A DNA stretch of 40,959 bases from Anaerolineae bacterium (GTDB taxonomy: Bacteria > Chloroflexota > Anaerolineae > JAFGEY01), in contig JADHXD010000028.1 in the NCBI GenBank assembly GCA_016783145.1, forward strand, positions 1 to 40,959, in the 5' to 3' direction. The notes beneath the pieces are model-generated. The model did not search any database and was not told where the DNA came from. It was given only the letters and a program-made list of their open reading frames with translations. Position numbers and translations under genes: made by a program. How positions within the stretch are numbered: position 1 is the stretch's first letter; each line of letters opens with the position of its first letter. Shown piece by piece: positions 24,938-32,858 of this stretch.

Positions 24938-26419
24938 CTAGTCGCCCAGTTCGCTGCCGCTCATCCGCGATCGCTCGTTGAACTCCTCGATCAGCGCATC
25001 GATCTCCCCAATCTGGGCGTGGATGCGTGACCAGTAGTCACGCTCGTACCACTGGGCCTGTATCTCACCATAGGTCTTGCCCTGTTGTTCGACCCAGGTG
25101 TAGTATTTCAAGTTGTGGATCCGCTTCTGATCCCAGTAGCCGAGCTCCTCCACATAGTCCACCGTGCAGCCGAGCAGGTAGCGATGGTAGTCAGCCGCGG
25201 CGTCCATCTCGGTGTACTCCCCTTCGGCTTTGTGTAGTTCCCGCAGGCGGCTGCCGTACAGGTCCATCGAGTCCGTCAAGACCGTGAGCACGATGTCATC
25301 TTCGCCCAGTTCGTACCATCTGGAGAACTTGATGGCGGACAGCATGTTGGCGATGCCAGAGATGCCGAGAAGGTCGAGCTGCCTGACCAGCACCTCGGGC
25401 ACTCCACGCCTGGCGAGATAGGTCCGCCCGGCAGGCTCGTTGAAGAGACGCGCCACGCGCATGCATGCCTCATCGTCGATGGCCATGACCATATCCGTGT
25501 TCTTGAGATCGTGGATCCAGGGGACGTGCTTGTCTCCGATGCCCTCAATACGGTGCCCGCCGAACCCGTTGAGGAGCAGGGTGGGACACTGCAGTGCTTC
25601 GCTGGCGGCGACCTTGCTCGAGGGAAAGACCTCTTTCAGATAGTCGCCGCAGCCCAGGGTGCCTGCAGAGCCGGTCGTGAGCACGACTCCACGATAGGTG
25701 TCACGCGGCCCCATCTCAATCTCGAGCACGTCTTCCATTGCTCGCCCGGTCACCGCATAGTGCCAGAGATGGTTTCCGAACTCATCGAACTGGTTAAAGA
25801 CGACCACGTCGCTTGCGCGTTCTGCTTTCAGCTCCCAGCACTTGTCAAAGATCTCTTTGACATTGCTCTCGCAGCCAGGCGTGGCGATGATCTCGCCGGA
25901 GACCCGAGCCAGCCATTCGAAGCGCTCGCGGCTCATCCCCTCAGGGAGGATGGCGACCGACTCGCAGCCCAGCAAGGTGGCGACGTAGGCCCCTCCCCGA
26001 CAAAAGTTCCCGGTGGAGGGCCATACCGCTTTTTGGGCCGTAGGATCAAACTGACCGGTGACCAGGCGAGGAACCAGGCAGCCAAAGGTCGCGCCGACCT
26101 TGTGAGCGCCGGTGGGAAACCACCTGCCCACGAGGGCGATGATGCGGGCATCCACACCGGTGAGGGACTTGGGCAGCTCGACGTGGTTGACGCCGCCGAA
26201 GCCTCCGCCGCGGACGAGCGGTTCGTTCTTCCAGGTGATCCGGAACAGGTTCACCGGGGTGATGTCCCACAGGCCAGTGCTGTGGAGCCGGGCAACGATG
26301 CGGTCGGGGATCAGAGAAGGGTCGACCATCTGCGCAAAGGTGGGGATGAGGATGTCCCGCTCGCGAGCCCTTTGGACGGTCCTGGCAAGCTGCTCTGGGT
26401 AGACGGTCAGATCTATCAT
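24938..26419 (-). CDS. Fold-type II PLP-dependent enzyme of unknown substrate
   Basis: A 493-residue enzyme of the tryptophan-synthase-beta / cysteine-synthase superfamily. The PLP lysine is K107 in FPTGAHKVGATFG, reminiscent of TrpB2 (TGSHK). STGNFCRGGAY binds the cofactor or substrate and TTGSAGTLGCGDYL is the phosphate-binding loop. A long aromatic- and acid-rich C-terminal part (residues 400-493) is additional to short family members. ATG 26419 has GGAG 8 bases upstream; the longer open frame has no support. It lies between the threonine-synthase-like gene and carbamate kinase, near where E. coli has ygeX (diaminopropionate ammonia-lyase, about 398 residues), but it does not look like YgeX. 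A beta-elimination role on a diaminopropionate-type product is inference. Confidence 0.8.
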   Translation of the reverse strand: MIDLTVYPEQLARTVQRARERDILIPTFAQMVDPSLIPDRIVARLHSTGLWDITPVNLFRITWKNEPLVRGGGFGGVNHVELPKSLTGVDARIIALVGRWFPTGAHKVGATFGCLVPRLVTGQFDPTAQKAVWPSTGNFCRGGAYVATLLGCESVAILPEGMSRERFEWLARVSGEIIATPGCESNVKEIFDKCWELKAERASDVVVFNQFDEFGNHLWHYAVTGRAMEDVLEIEMGPRDTYRGVVLTTGSAGTLGCGDYLKEVFPSSKVAASEALQCPTLLLNGFGGHRIEGIGDKHVPWIHDLKNTDMVMAIDDEACMRVARLFNEPAGRTYLARRGVPEVLVRQLDLLGISGIANMLSAIKFSRWYELGEDDIVLTVLTDSMDLYGSRLRELHKAEGEYTEMDAAADYHRYLLGCTVDYVEELGYWDQKRIHNLKYYTWVEQQGKTYGEIQAQWYERDYWSRIHAQIGEIDALIEEFNERSRMSGSELGD

Positions 26420-26564
26420 CACTCTCTCCTTTGAGATCCGCTGTGGTTGGGCTCTGAACATCCTTGCCGACGTATGCGCAGAGCTGTGCCTCCCCGATCC
26501 GGACCAGGTCGTGCCCTCCACCGCCCTGTCCTGATCGTCTGTCCGCGGCGCACGGGGCGCGTGC

Positions 26565-27872
26565 TCAGCTCAGCACACGTCTCACATCGTCCAGGTCGGG
26601 CGCAATGACCGGCGGGGGAGCCACGGCGCGGACCGCTGCCGCCACGTCCTTGAGACCGGACCCGGTGGAGAGCACGACGACACGCTCCGCCGGGTCCACC
26701 ATCCCACCTTGGACGGCCTTGACCAGGCCGGCGTAGGCGGCAGCAGCGGCCGGCTCCGCAAAGACCCCGCAGCCGCGTGCCAGGGCGGGAATGGCGGCGA
26801 TGATCTCCTCGTCGCTGACGCGGATGAACGCGCCCTGGCTCTCGATCACTGCACGCATCGCCTTGATCCGATCCCGGGGCAGTGCCGCGCAGATGCTGTC
26901 GGCAACGGTGTGCGCCTCGACAGGCTGCATCTGGGCCGCATCGAGCCTGTGCTCCCAGGCTGCCACCAGCGGCGAGGACCCGGCGGCCTGTATGCCCATC
27001 AACCTGGGCATATGATCGATCCAGCCCAGCGCCAGCAAGTCGCACAGACCCTTGTGCACGCCGCCGATGATGCAGCCGTCGCCCACCGGGACAAAGATGC
27101 GATCGGGAGCCTGCAGCGGCGCGTCGTCCAGCGGACGGGAGCGGTGACCGCCCGCCGCCAGGGTGGAGGTCAACTGCTCGCAAACCTCGTATGCCGCCGT
27201 CTTTTTTCCCTCGCTCATGTACGGGTTGTAGCCCGTGCTGCGGTTGTACCAGCCAAACTCGGGCGCGGCTTTCAGGCACAGCTCAAAGGCCTCGTCATAG
27301 GTGCCGTCCACGAGCAGCACGGTCGAACCGTAGGCCAGGAGCTGGGCGATCTTGGCTTGTGGCGCGGTCCGCGGCACAAAGATCACATTGCGTTGAGCGA
27401 CCGCGGCGCAGAGGCCGGACAGGGCAGCGGCGGCGTTGCCCGTGCTGGCCGTGGTGATGACCTCGTAGCCCAGCTCGCGGGCCTTGACGACGGCGATCGC
27501 CGAGGCGCGGTCCTTGAACGACGCTGTGGGCTGCCGGCCATCGTCCTTGACCCACAGGTCAAGTATGCCCAACTCCCCTGCAAGGCGGGGCGCAGGGTAG
27601 AGGGGCGTCCAGCCCACGGTGCCCAACACCGTGCCCGCGCGCAGGCGGTTCGCCACGCCGGCGTCGACCGGGAGCAAGGGCAGGTAGCGCCAGATGGAAC
27701 GAGTCGGGTCCGTCGCCAGGCGCTCTGGATCGATGTGCCGCCCGATGAGCGGGTAGTCGTAGAGCACATCGAGCGTGCCATCGCTCCCATGCCTGGGGCA
27801 GACATACTCGACCTGATCGATCCCATGCTCTGCGCCGCAGATCGTGCACTTGAGACCCAGGACGTGATCCAC
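26565..27872 (-). CDS. Threonine-synthase-like PLP enzyme
   Basis: A 435-residue fold-type II PLP enzyme. It starts with a small zinc-ribbon-like segment (C9-x2-C12 and C25-P-R-H28). The PLP lysine is K120 in PTASFKDRAS, the threonine synthase signature; TTASTGNAAAALSG is the phosphate/substrate loop and VLSTGSGLKD closes the active site. Start is GTG at 27872, sharing one base with the TAG stop of ygeW and preceded by GGAG at 7 bases, so the two are translationally coupled. Frames opening further upstream only read through ygeW. Besides threonine synthesis from phosphohomoserine, relatives catalyse other beta/gamma eliminations. Its tight coupling to ygeW, where ygeX normally stands, suggests a role on the YgeW product rather than housekeeping threonine synthesis (inference). 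Confidence 0.85.
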   Translation of the reverse strand: MDHVLGLKCTICGAEHGIDQVEYVCPRHGSDGTLDVLYDYPLIGRHIDPERLATDPTRSIWRYLPLLPVDAGVANRLRAGTVLGTVGWTPLYPAPRLAGELGILDLWVKDDGRQPTASFKDRASAIAVVKARELGYEVITTASTGNAAAALSGLCAAVAQRNVIFVPRTAPQAKIAQLLAYGSTVLLVDGTYDEAFELCLKAAPEFGWYNRSTGYNPYMSEGKKTAAYEVCEQLTSTLAAGGHRSRPLDDAPLQAPDRIFVPVGDGCIIGGVHKGLCDLLALGWIDHMPRLMGIQAAGSSPLVAAWEHRLDAAQMQPVEAHTVADSICAALPRDRIKAMRAVIESQGAFIRVSDEEIIAAIPALARGCGVFAEPAAAAAYAGLVKAVQGGMVDPAERVVVLSTGSGLKDVAAAVRAVAPPPVIAPDLDDVRRVLS

Positions 27873-28882
27873 TATCCGGCTCCGCCCACCAGGAGCGTCA
27901 GCAGGCCTTTGGACGTGTGCAGCCTGTTTTCCGCCTCGTCGTAGATGATCGAATTGGGGCTGTCCAGGACCTCGTCGGTTACCTCGTTGTTTCTGTCGGC
28001 GGGGAGGGCGTGCATGACCACCGCGTCCCGCTTGGCCAGGGCGAACCGCCTGCTGTCCAGCCTCCATCCCTTGTTGGCCTGGAGGTTGGCCCGCATCGCA
28101 TCCGCGGTGTCCTGATCGTCGTTGAAGGGATGGAAGTAGGCAAAGCCGCCCCAGTTCTTGGGAAAGACGATGTCCGCGCCCTCCAGGGCTTCCTCCATGT
28201 CGTGCGTGAAACTCAACGTCACGCCGCTTTCCGCTGCGCGCTGGGCCGCACGTTCGACGATCGTGCTATCCAGCGGAAACTCGGGGGGATGGGCGACGAC
28301 CACGTCCATACCGTACCGCGGGAAGAGGAGGATCTGTGACTGGGGCACGGACAGCGGCTTGGCGTGGGTGGTCGCATAGGCCCAGCTCACCACCACCTTG
28401 AGGCCAGCCAGGTTCCGCCCATAGCGTTCCTCAATGGTCATCAGGTCGGCTAAGGCTTGCAGCGGGTGATAGACGTCGTCCTGCATCGAGATCAGGGGGA
28501 TGTCGGCGTGCTCGGCGATCTCGTTGAGATACCGGTTCCCAATGTTGTAGAAGCAGTTCCGGATGGAGATGGCTTCACCCATCCGCGACAAGACCTTTGC
28601 CGTGTCCTTGGGCGTCTCCCCGTGCGACAACTGCATCTTGTCCGGGGTCAGATCGTGGGCGTGGCCGCCGAGCTGGGTCATTGCCGCCTCGAGGGAGTTG
28701 CGGGTCCGCGTGGACTGCTCGAAGAAGACCATAAAGAGCGTCTTGTTCTTGAGCAGATCCATCGTCTTGCCCATGGCCCGAAGCCTCTTTAGCTCTGAGG
28801 AGACCTCGATCACCGCGTCTATCTCTTGCTTGGACCAGGAATCCAGGGTGATCAGATGGCGTCCCTGAAGTCTCTCTTTCAT
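27872..28882 (-). CDS. ygeW: Knotted carbamoyltransferase YgeW
   Basis: A 336-residue member of the aspartate/ornithine carbamoyltransferase superfamily. The carbamoyl phosphate loop is S57-T-R-T-R61 (FEQSTRTRNSLE); the second binding element HALP is at 291-294, and MQDDVYHPLQALADLMTI (133-150) matches the HP.Q.L.D motif of the fold. YgeW proteins are about 396 residues in E. coli; this one is shorter at the N-terminus. In the uric acid pathway it is thought to phosphorolyse a ureido intermediate, releasing carbamoyl phosphate. Start ATG overlaps the ygeY stop by four bases (ATGA), with AGGAGG upstream. The downstream PLP enzyme overlaps its stop, giving a coupled trio. Confidence 0.92.
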   Translation of the reverse strand: MKERLQGRHLITLDSWSKQEIDAVIEVSSELKRLRAMGKTMDLLKNKTLFMVFFEQSTRTRNSLEAAMTQLGGHAHDLTPDKMQLSHGETPKDTAKVLSRMGEAISIRNCFYNIGNRYLNEIAEHADIPLISMQDDVYHPLQALADLMTIEERYGRNLAGLKVVVSWAYATTHAKPLSVPQSQILLFPRYGMDVVVAHPPEFPLDSTIVERAAQRAAESGVTLSFTHDMEEALEGADIVFPKNWGGFAYFHPFNDDQDTADAMRANLQANKGWRLDSRRFALAKRDAVVMHALPADRNNEVTDEVLDSPNSIIYDEAENRLHTSKGLLTLLVGGAG

Positions 28883-30075
28883 CCGGACTCTCCTCCTAGT
28901 ATGTAGGGCAGGAGCGCATAGAACGCCGGTGCCCTCTCGAGATGCTCGATAGGAATGGCTTCATTTGGAGCGTGGGCATAGACCTCGTTGCCGGGGCCAA
29001 ACCCTATGCACGGTATTCCGTGCTTGCCCGAGATGGCAACGCCATTTGTGGAAAAGGTCCACTTGTCCACTCGCGGCTCCTCGCCAAAGAGCAGGGCGTA
29101 TGTCCTGGCACCGGCGGCGACCAAGGGATGGTCGGCAGGGGTCTTCCAGGTAGGGAAGTACTTTTCCTGCTCGTGAACCGTCCCCCTGTAGCTTTGGCGA
29201 CTGTACGTAGGGATGCTGAGGACGGTTTTGTCCCCGCAGATCGCCTCCAGTTCGGCAGTTGCGCTTCCCTTGGTCTCGCCCCAGGTCAGCCTCCTGTCGA
29301 GATGGATCATGCACTGGTCAGGGATGGCACAGAGCGAGGGGGATTCGGAACGGATGAGGGTCACTGCCACGCTGCCTGGCCCCAGGAACTCGTCGGTCGG
29401 GAGGCGATCGTGCAGCTCCCTGACCCTCAATGCGGTCTCCGATGCGCGATAGATCGCATTGTCGCCCCGCTCTGGCGCCGAACCGTGGGCAGAGAGACCA
29501 CCGAAGGCGAGCTCAAACTCCGCTCTGCCTCGCTGGCCCCGGTACAGTCCCAGATTCGTCGGTTCGGTGATCACCGCAAACTCGGGCACGAGCCCTTCAC
29601 GTTCGATGAGATAGTTCCAGCAGAGCCCATCGCAGTCCTCTTCCATGACCGTGAACGTGCAGTACACGCTGTACGCGCCGTCGTAGCCGAGCTCCTTGAG
29701 GATCTGGCCCGCGGTGATCATGCATGCCGCGCCGCCCTTTTGGTCCACGCTGCCCCGTCCGTGGACCAGGCCGTCGGCGACGTGACCGGAGAAGGGATCG
29801 AGGCGCCATTGACCTCGATCTCCGGTATCGACGGTGTCGATGTGCGCGTCTATGGCGAGGATCCTGGGCCCGCTGCCCACCCTGGCGATGAGGTTGCCAA
29901 GCCCATCGATCCTGACGTGGTCAAAGCCGGCGCGTTCACACAGCTCCGCCAAGCAGGCGATCACAGGGCCCTCCTCGCCGCTGAGCGAAGGGATCTGGAC
30001 GATGGCGGACAGGTTCTCGGCAGTGCTCATGCCAAGCTCGCGAGACCGGTCGCGTATGCGCTGCCAAAGGTTCAT
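28879..30075 (-). CDS. ygeY: YgeY-type M20 metallohydrolase
   Basis: A 398-residue M20/ArgE/DapE-family dizinc hydrolase. H78 and D80 lie in IDAHIDTVD, D111 in GRGSVDQKGG, E145-E146 in TVMEEDCDG, the next ligand in ITEPTNLGLYRG, and the final His in NEVYAHAPNE. The lid-domain motif SAHGSAPERGDNA is present. Family length is normal. YgeY is a fixed member of the anaerobic purine cluster and is thought to hydrolyse a ureido/amide bond of the ring-opened intermediate. ATG has GAGGGA 7 bases upstream and lies 9 bases after the hyuA stop; the 3' end overlaps ygeW. Confidence 0.93.
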   Translation of the reverse strand: MNLWQRIRDRSRELGMSTAENLSAIVQIPSLSGEEGPVIACLAELCERAGFDHVRIDGLGNLIARVGSGPRILAIDAHIDTVDTGDRGQWRLDPFSGHVADGLVHGRGSVDQKGGAACMITAGQILKELGYDGAYSVYCTFTVMEEDCDGLCWNYLIEREGLVPEFAVITEPTNLGLYRGQRGRAEFELAFGGLSAHGSAPERGDNAIYRASETALRVRELHDRLPTDEFLGPGSVAVTLIRSESPSLCAIPDQCMIHLDRRLTWGETKGSATAELEAICGDKTVLSIPTYSRQSYRGTVHEQEKYFPTWKTPADHPLVAAGARTYALLFGEEPRVDKWTFSTNGVAISGKHGIPCIGFGPGNEVYAHAPNEAIPIEHLERAPAFYALLPYILGGESG

Positions 30076-30084
30076 GCTCTTCCC

Positions 30085-31425
30085 TCAAGCGAGTGGGCGA
30101 AGCATCCTTCCATAGCCTCCTGGCGCCAGGATGCCTTCACCCGCGTCATAGATCACTTTGCCCCTCAGTACGGTCTTGACGATGCGTCCCCTGAACTGCA
30201 CCCCCTCAAAGGGGGTGATCTTGCCCTTTGAGTGGAACTGCTGGCCACGCACGACCCAGTCGCTCTGGGGATCGATCAAGACCAGGTCTGCATCTTTGCC
30301 GACGGCAATGGAGCCCTTGCGATCCGCGAACCCATATCTCCTGGCTGCGTTCTCAGAGATCACTTCCAGGGTTCTCTGGAGGGTGATCCTGCCCTTCACG
30401 TAGCCCTCTGAGAACACGTAGGGGAGTAGGGTGCCGCAACCCGGGATCCCCGAGTAGTCCGTCCATATCGAGCCGGTCCCCTTTTCCTCCGCCGGGCAAG
30501 GTGCGTGATCGGAGGCCACAAAGTCGATGGTGCCGTCGGCCAGGAGCTCCCAGAGCTCCTCCCTGTTCTCCCCAGGCTTGAGGGGCGGGGTGATCTTGAG
30601 CGGCGATCCGACCCTCCGAAAGTCGTCGAGCGTGAAGGCCAGGTAGTGAGGCGCGGTCTCTCCTGTCGCCCCTCTGCCTCTCAGGACTCTTCCTGCTGCT
30701 GCCGTTCCGAGGTGAACAATGTGCAGGTCGGCGCCTGCCCCTTCGGCGAGCTCGACGGCGGCGAGGACGGCCAAGGTCTCCGCTGCTTCGGGGCGCGACC
30801 CGTAGTAGTCAGCCGGGCTGTCTCCGTGTCTCCTGTACACCGGGGTAGCTGCGGTGACATAGTCATAGTCCTCGGCGTGCAGCAGAACTGGGCGGCCCAG
30901 CTCCCTGGCCACATCCAAGACCTGCCTGAACTGGTAGTGGTTCAGCCGCCCAAAGCTCTCCATGCCGGAGACAAAGTAGGTCTTGAACCCCATCACGTCC
31001 GCCGCGATCTCTTCCATGTGACCGGCCCACTCACCCTCGAAGGACTGGGCCCGGACGCCACCATAGAGCCCATAGTCCACGACGGATTTGGGGCCGATGG
31101 CATCAAGCTTGCGCCCTAAGCTGCTCGCGTTCGTGACCGGGGGAACGGAGGTGCACGGCATGTCGATTACGGTTGTGATCCCCCCGGCTGCTGCCGCGCA
31201 GCTTCCGTGATAAAAGTCCTCCCGGTGCGTGTAGCCAGGGTCGTCGAAATGGACGTGGGGATCAATGCCCCCAGGCAGCACGCAGAGGCCACGGGCGTCA
31301 AGGATGGGTCCATCCCCAGACAAACCCCGACCGATCTCGGAGATCCGTTCCCCGGTTATCCTCACGTCCAGTGCCTCAAACTCTCTGGCACCAGAGCGTG
31401 CCACGCGGCCGTTCTTGACGATCAT
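30085..31425 (-). CDS. hyuA: Hydantoinase / allantoinase-like cyclic amidohydrolase (HyuA)
   Basis: A 446-residue amidohydrolase. Metal ligands H57 and H59 stand in DPHVHFDDPG, the bridging carbamylated lysine is K148 in GFKTYF, then H183 in LLHAEDYD, HIVHLGT and the catalytic Asp in DFVASDHAPC. It resembles E. coli HyuA, D-hydantoinases and allantoinases, which open hydantoin-type rings. In this island it would open an imidazolidinone-type intermediate of uric acid, or allantoin. ATG 31425 is chosen although the frame is open through the leader: MIVKNGRVA is the conserved start, with AGGGA closely upstream. It is the first gene after the strong promoter at 31649-31677, so it heads the minus-strand operon. 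Confidence 0.92.
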   Translation of the reverse strand: MIVKNGRVARSGAREFEALDVRITGERISEIGRGLSGDGPILDARGLCVLPGGIDPHVHFDDPGYTHREDFYHGSCAAAAGGITTVIDMPCTSVPPVTNASSLGRKLDAIGPKSVVDYGLYGGVRAQSFEGEWAGHMEEIAADVMGFKTYFVSGMESFGRLNHYQFRQVLDVARELGRPVLLHAEDYDYVTAATPVYRRHGDSPADYYGSRPEAAETLAVLAAVELAEGAGADLHIVHLGTAAAGRVLRGRGATGETAPHYLAFTLDDFRRVGSPLKITPPLKPGENREELWELLADGTIDFVASDHAPCPAEEKGTGSIWTDYSGIPGCGTLLPYVFSEGYVKGRITLQRTLEVISENAARRYGFADRKGSIAVGKDADLVLIDPQSDWVVRGQQFHSKGKITPFEGVQFRGRIVKTVLRGKVIYDAGEGILAPGGYGRMLRPLA

Positions 31426-31642
31426 CGCATCCCTGTCCACTCTGCCGGCTGTCCGACAGACATTCTGAAGGCCCATTGGTTGGGGCCACAAGCGAGCCGC
31501 TTGCCCTGTCCCGTCCGGGCCAGGACGGGGTGCTACAGTGGATCGCGGAAATGCGCTTCCCACACAGCGTCTGGCTATGCGGTCCCTGGAGCACCTGCCG
31601 TGCTGTCCCAAGAGCGAGGCTGCACCGGCTGCGTCCCTCAGC
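31426..31642 (-). other. Long leader of the hyuA operon
   Basis: About 217 bases separate the predicted transcription start from the hyuA ATG. The stretch has a hairpin at 31510-31529 (7-base arms CCCGTCC/GGACGGG, 6-base loop) and a second weak one near 31470 (GGCCC/GGGCC arms). No stop codon interrupts the hyuA frame here, but the translated peptide looks non-protein-like (Arg/Pro-rich) and no known riboswitch consensus was recognised. Confidence 0.45.
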
Positions 31643-31677
31643 AGAGAAATGATAACAAGCATCTCTCTTTTTGTCAA
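31643..31677 (-). promoter_or_regulatory. Strong promoter of the hyuA operon with overlapping palindrome
   Basis: On the minus strand: -35 TTGACA (31677-31672, perfect), 17-base spacer, -10 TATCAT (31654-31649, 5/6). An inverted repeat with 9-base arms and one mismatch (AGAGAAATG at 31643-31651, CATCTCTCT at 31660-31668 on the plus strand, 8-base spacer) covers the -10 and part of the spacer, placed as a repressor site. It drives hyuA-ygeY-ygeW and probably the genes beyond. Confidence 0.85.
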
Positions 31678-31697
31678 CCCCCAAGTGCATCTGGCTA

Positions 31698-31813
31698 GGG
31701 CTGTTGCAAAGTCCGAGGAGGGCGCATCCCCCGATGCGCCCGGCTTACTGGCGCACCGTCCCGCATCGGGATGCGGCACTCCCCAGTCAAGTCAAGCGAC
31801 AATGCAACAGCCG
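31698..31813. mobile_element. 116-bp MITE-like element with terminal inverted repeats and TA duplication
   Basis: The left end GGGCTGTTGCA (31698-31708) and right end TGCAACAGCCG (31803-31813) are inverted repeats matching 10 of 11; with two mismatches the similarity extends inward another five bases (GTC). The element is flanked on both sides by TA (31696-31697 and 31814-31815), the target duplication of Tc1/mariner-IS630-type transposons, and outside that by a 9-base direct repeat GCATCTGGC (31687-31695 and 31816-31824). Inside are two perfect hairpins (arms GGGCGCATC/GATGCGCCC at 31720-31741; CCGCAT/ATGCGG at 31761-31776). There is no coding capacity. It lies between the divergent promoters. 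Confidence 0.7.
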
Positions 31814-31841
31814 TAGCATCTGGCAGAATTGGGGCAGGTTG

Positions 31842-31850
31842 TGGTACAAT
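31842..31850 (+). promoter_or_regulatory. Possible extended -10 promoter of the aldo/keto reductase gene
   Basis: TGGTACAAT: an extended -10 (TGn + TACAAT, 5/6). No good -35 stands 16-18 bases upstream, where the right end of the MITE-like element and its flank lie. The leader to the ATG at 31881 would be about 24 nt. Confidence 0.5.
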
Positions 31851-31880
31851 AGGGCATCCGATAATCCCAAGGAGGGTGTG

Positions 31881-32744
31881 ATGGAAAGCAGACCATTTGG
31901 CAAGACCGGGGAGTCGTTCCCCATCCTGAGCTTTGGCGGGCAGCGGATCGTGGATGGACACGGATGCTCGGAAGAGGAGGCCATCGAGATCGTCCACACC
32001 GCCATCGATCGAGGAATCCGCTACTTTGACACTGCCTGGGTCTACTCCGCAGGACAGGCAGAGACCAGATTGGGCAAGGTGGTCAAGCATCGCCGTTCAG
32101 AGATGTGGATCGCCACCAAGGTCTTTGACACGACACGCGATGGCGCTCGCCGCCAATTGGAGGAGAGTCTGACCCGGCTGCAGACCGACCACGTGAACGA
32201 ATGGCGGTTCCACGATGTGCACAGCTATGCCCGGCTGGACGCGTTCACAGGCAAAGGGGGTGCGCTGGAGACCGCGATCCAGGCTAGAAACGAGGGATTG
32301 GTGCGCCACATCAGCATCAGCGGTCACAAGGACCCGCAGGTGCTGATCGAAGCGCTCAATCGCTTCCCTTTTGACAGCGCGCTGGTCGCTCTGTCGGCAC
32401 TGGACCACTCTATGTACAGCTTTGCCGAAGAGTTCTTGCCGGTTGCGAACAACAAGGGCATAGCGGTTATCGCCATGAAGGTACTGGGCCTGGGCAGCCT
32501 GACGCACGAGGTGGAACGGTCGTTGCGCTATGCGTTCGGCCTGCCGGTGAGCACGGTGATCGTCGGAATGGAATCGATGGCCCAACTGGAGCAGAACCTG
32601 GCGATCGCCGAGTCCTACACACCGATGACCGACGAGGAGCGGCTGGCCTTTTTCAGGGACATCATCCACCTCGTCCGGCCGGACAAGATGCCCTGGAAAG
32701 CGAACAGTTGGTCGAACGCGACGGCGTGGGCTCCGCGCGGCTGA
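31881..32744 (+). CDS. Aldo/keto reductase family oxidoreductase
   Basis: A 287-residue AKR-fold protein. The catalytic tetrad is visible: D50 and Y55 (RYFDTAWVYSAG), K80 (ATKVFD) and H111 (WRFHDVHSY). The C-terminal NADP-phosphate segment is less typical (STVIVGMESMAQLEQN, an AKR end motif). The length fits the short Fe-S-free branch; the longer frame opening upstream reads through the MITE-like element and is not real. GGAGG stands 5 bases before ATG 31881. It would reduce an aldehyde or ketone with NADPH. It heads the plus-strand group with the AllD-like and oxamate carbamoyltransferase genes, so a role with a glyoxylate- or ureido-type intermediate is possible but unproven. Confidence 0.9.
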   Translation: MESRPFGKTGESFPILSFGGQRIVDGHGCSEEEAIEIVHTAIDRGIRYFDTAWVYSAGQAETRLGKVVKHRRSEMWIATKVFDTTRDGARRQLEESLTRLQTDHVNEWRFHDVHSYARLDAFTGKGGALETAIQARNEGLVRHISISGHKDPQVLIEALNRFPFDSALVALSALDHSMYSFAEEFLPVANNKGIAVIAMKVLGLGSLTHEVERSLRYAFGLPVSTVIVGMESMAQLEQNLAIAESYTPMTDEERLAFFRDIIHLVRPDKMPWKANSWSNATAWAPRG

Positions 32745-32858
32745 TGCCCAGCCCTGGCGTTCACAGGCCAGGCTGACCAGGTGACGGCGCGCCGGGTGAG
32801 AGTGTACCGTGAATCGCTCGAGTGATCCTGGAACATCCCAGACAGGAGACTGAAACCA

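Noticed and set aside
27873..28067. N-terminal extension of the threonine-synthase-like gene
   Set aside because: It only reads ygeW in another frame; the zinc-ribbon start and GTG with GGAG at 27872 are better.
28942..30231. 429-codon plus-strand open frame opposite ygeY
   Set aside because: Shadow of ygeY; all M20 metal ligands are on the minus strand and no ribosome site or domain supports the plus frame.
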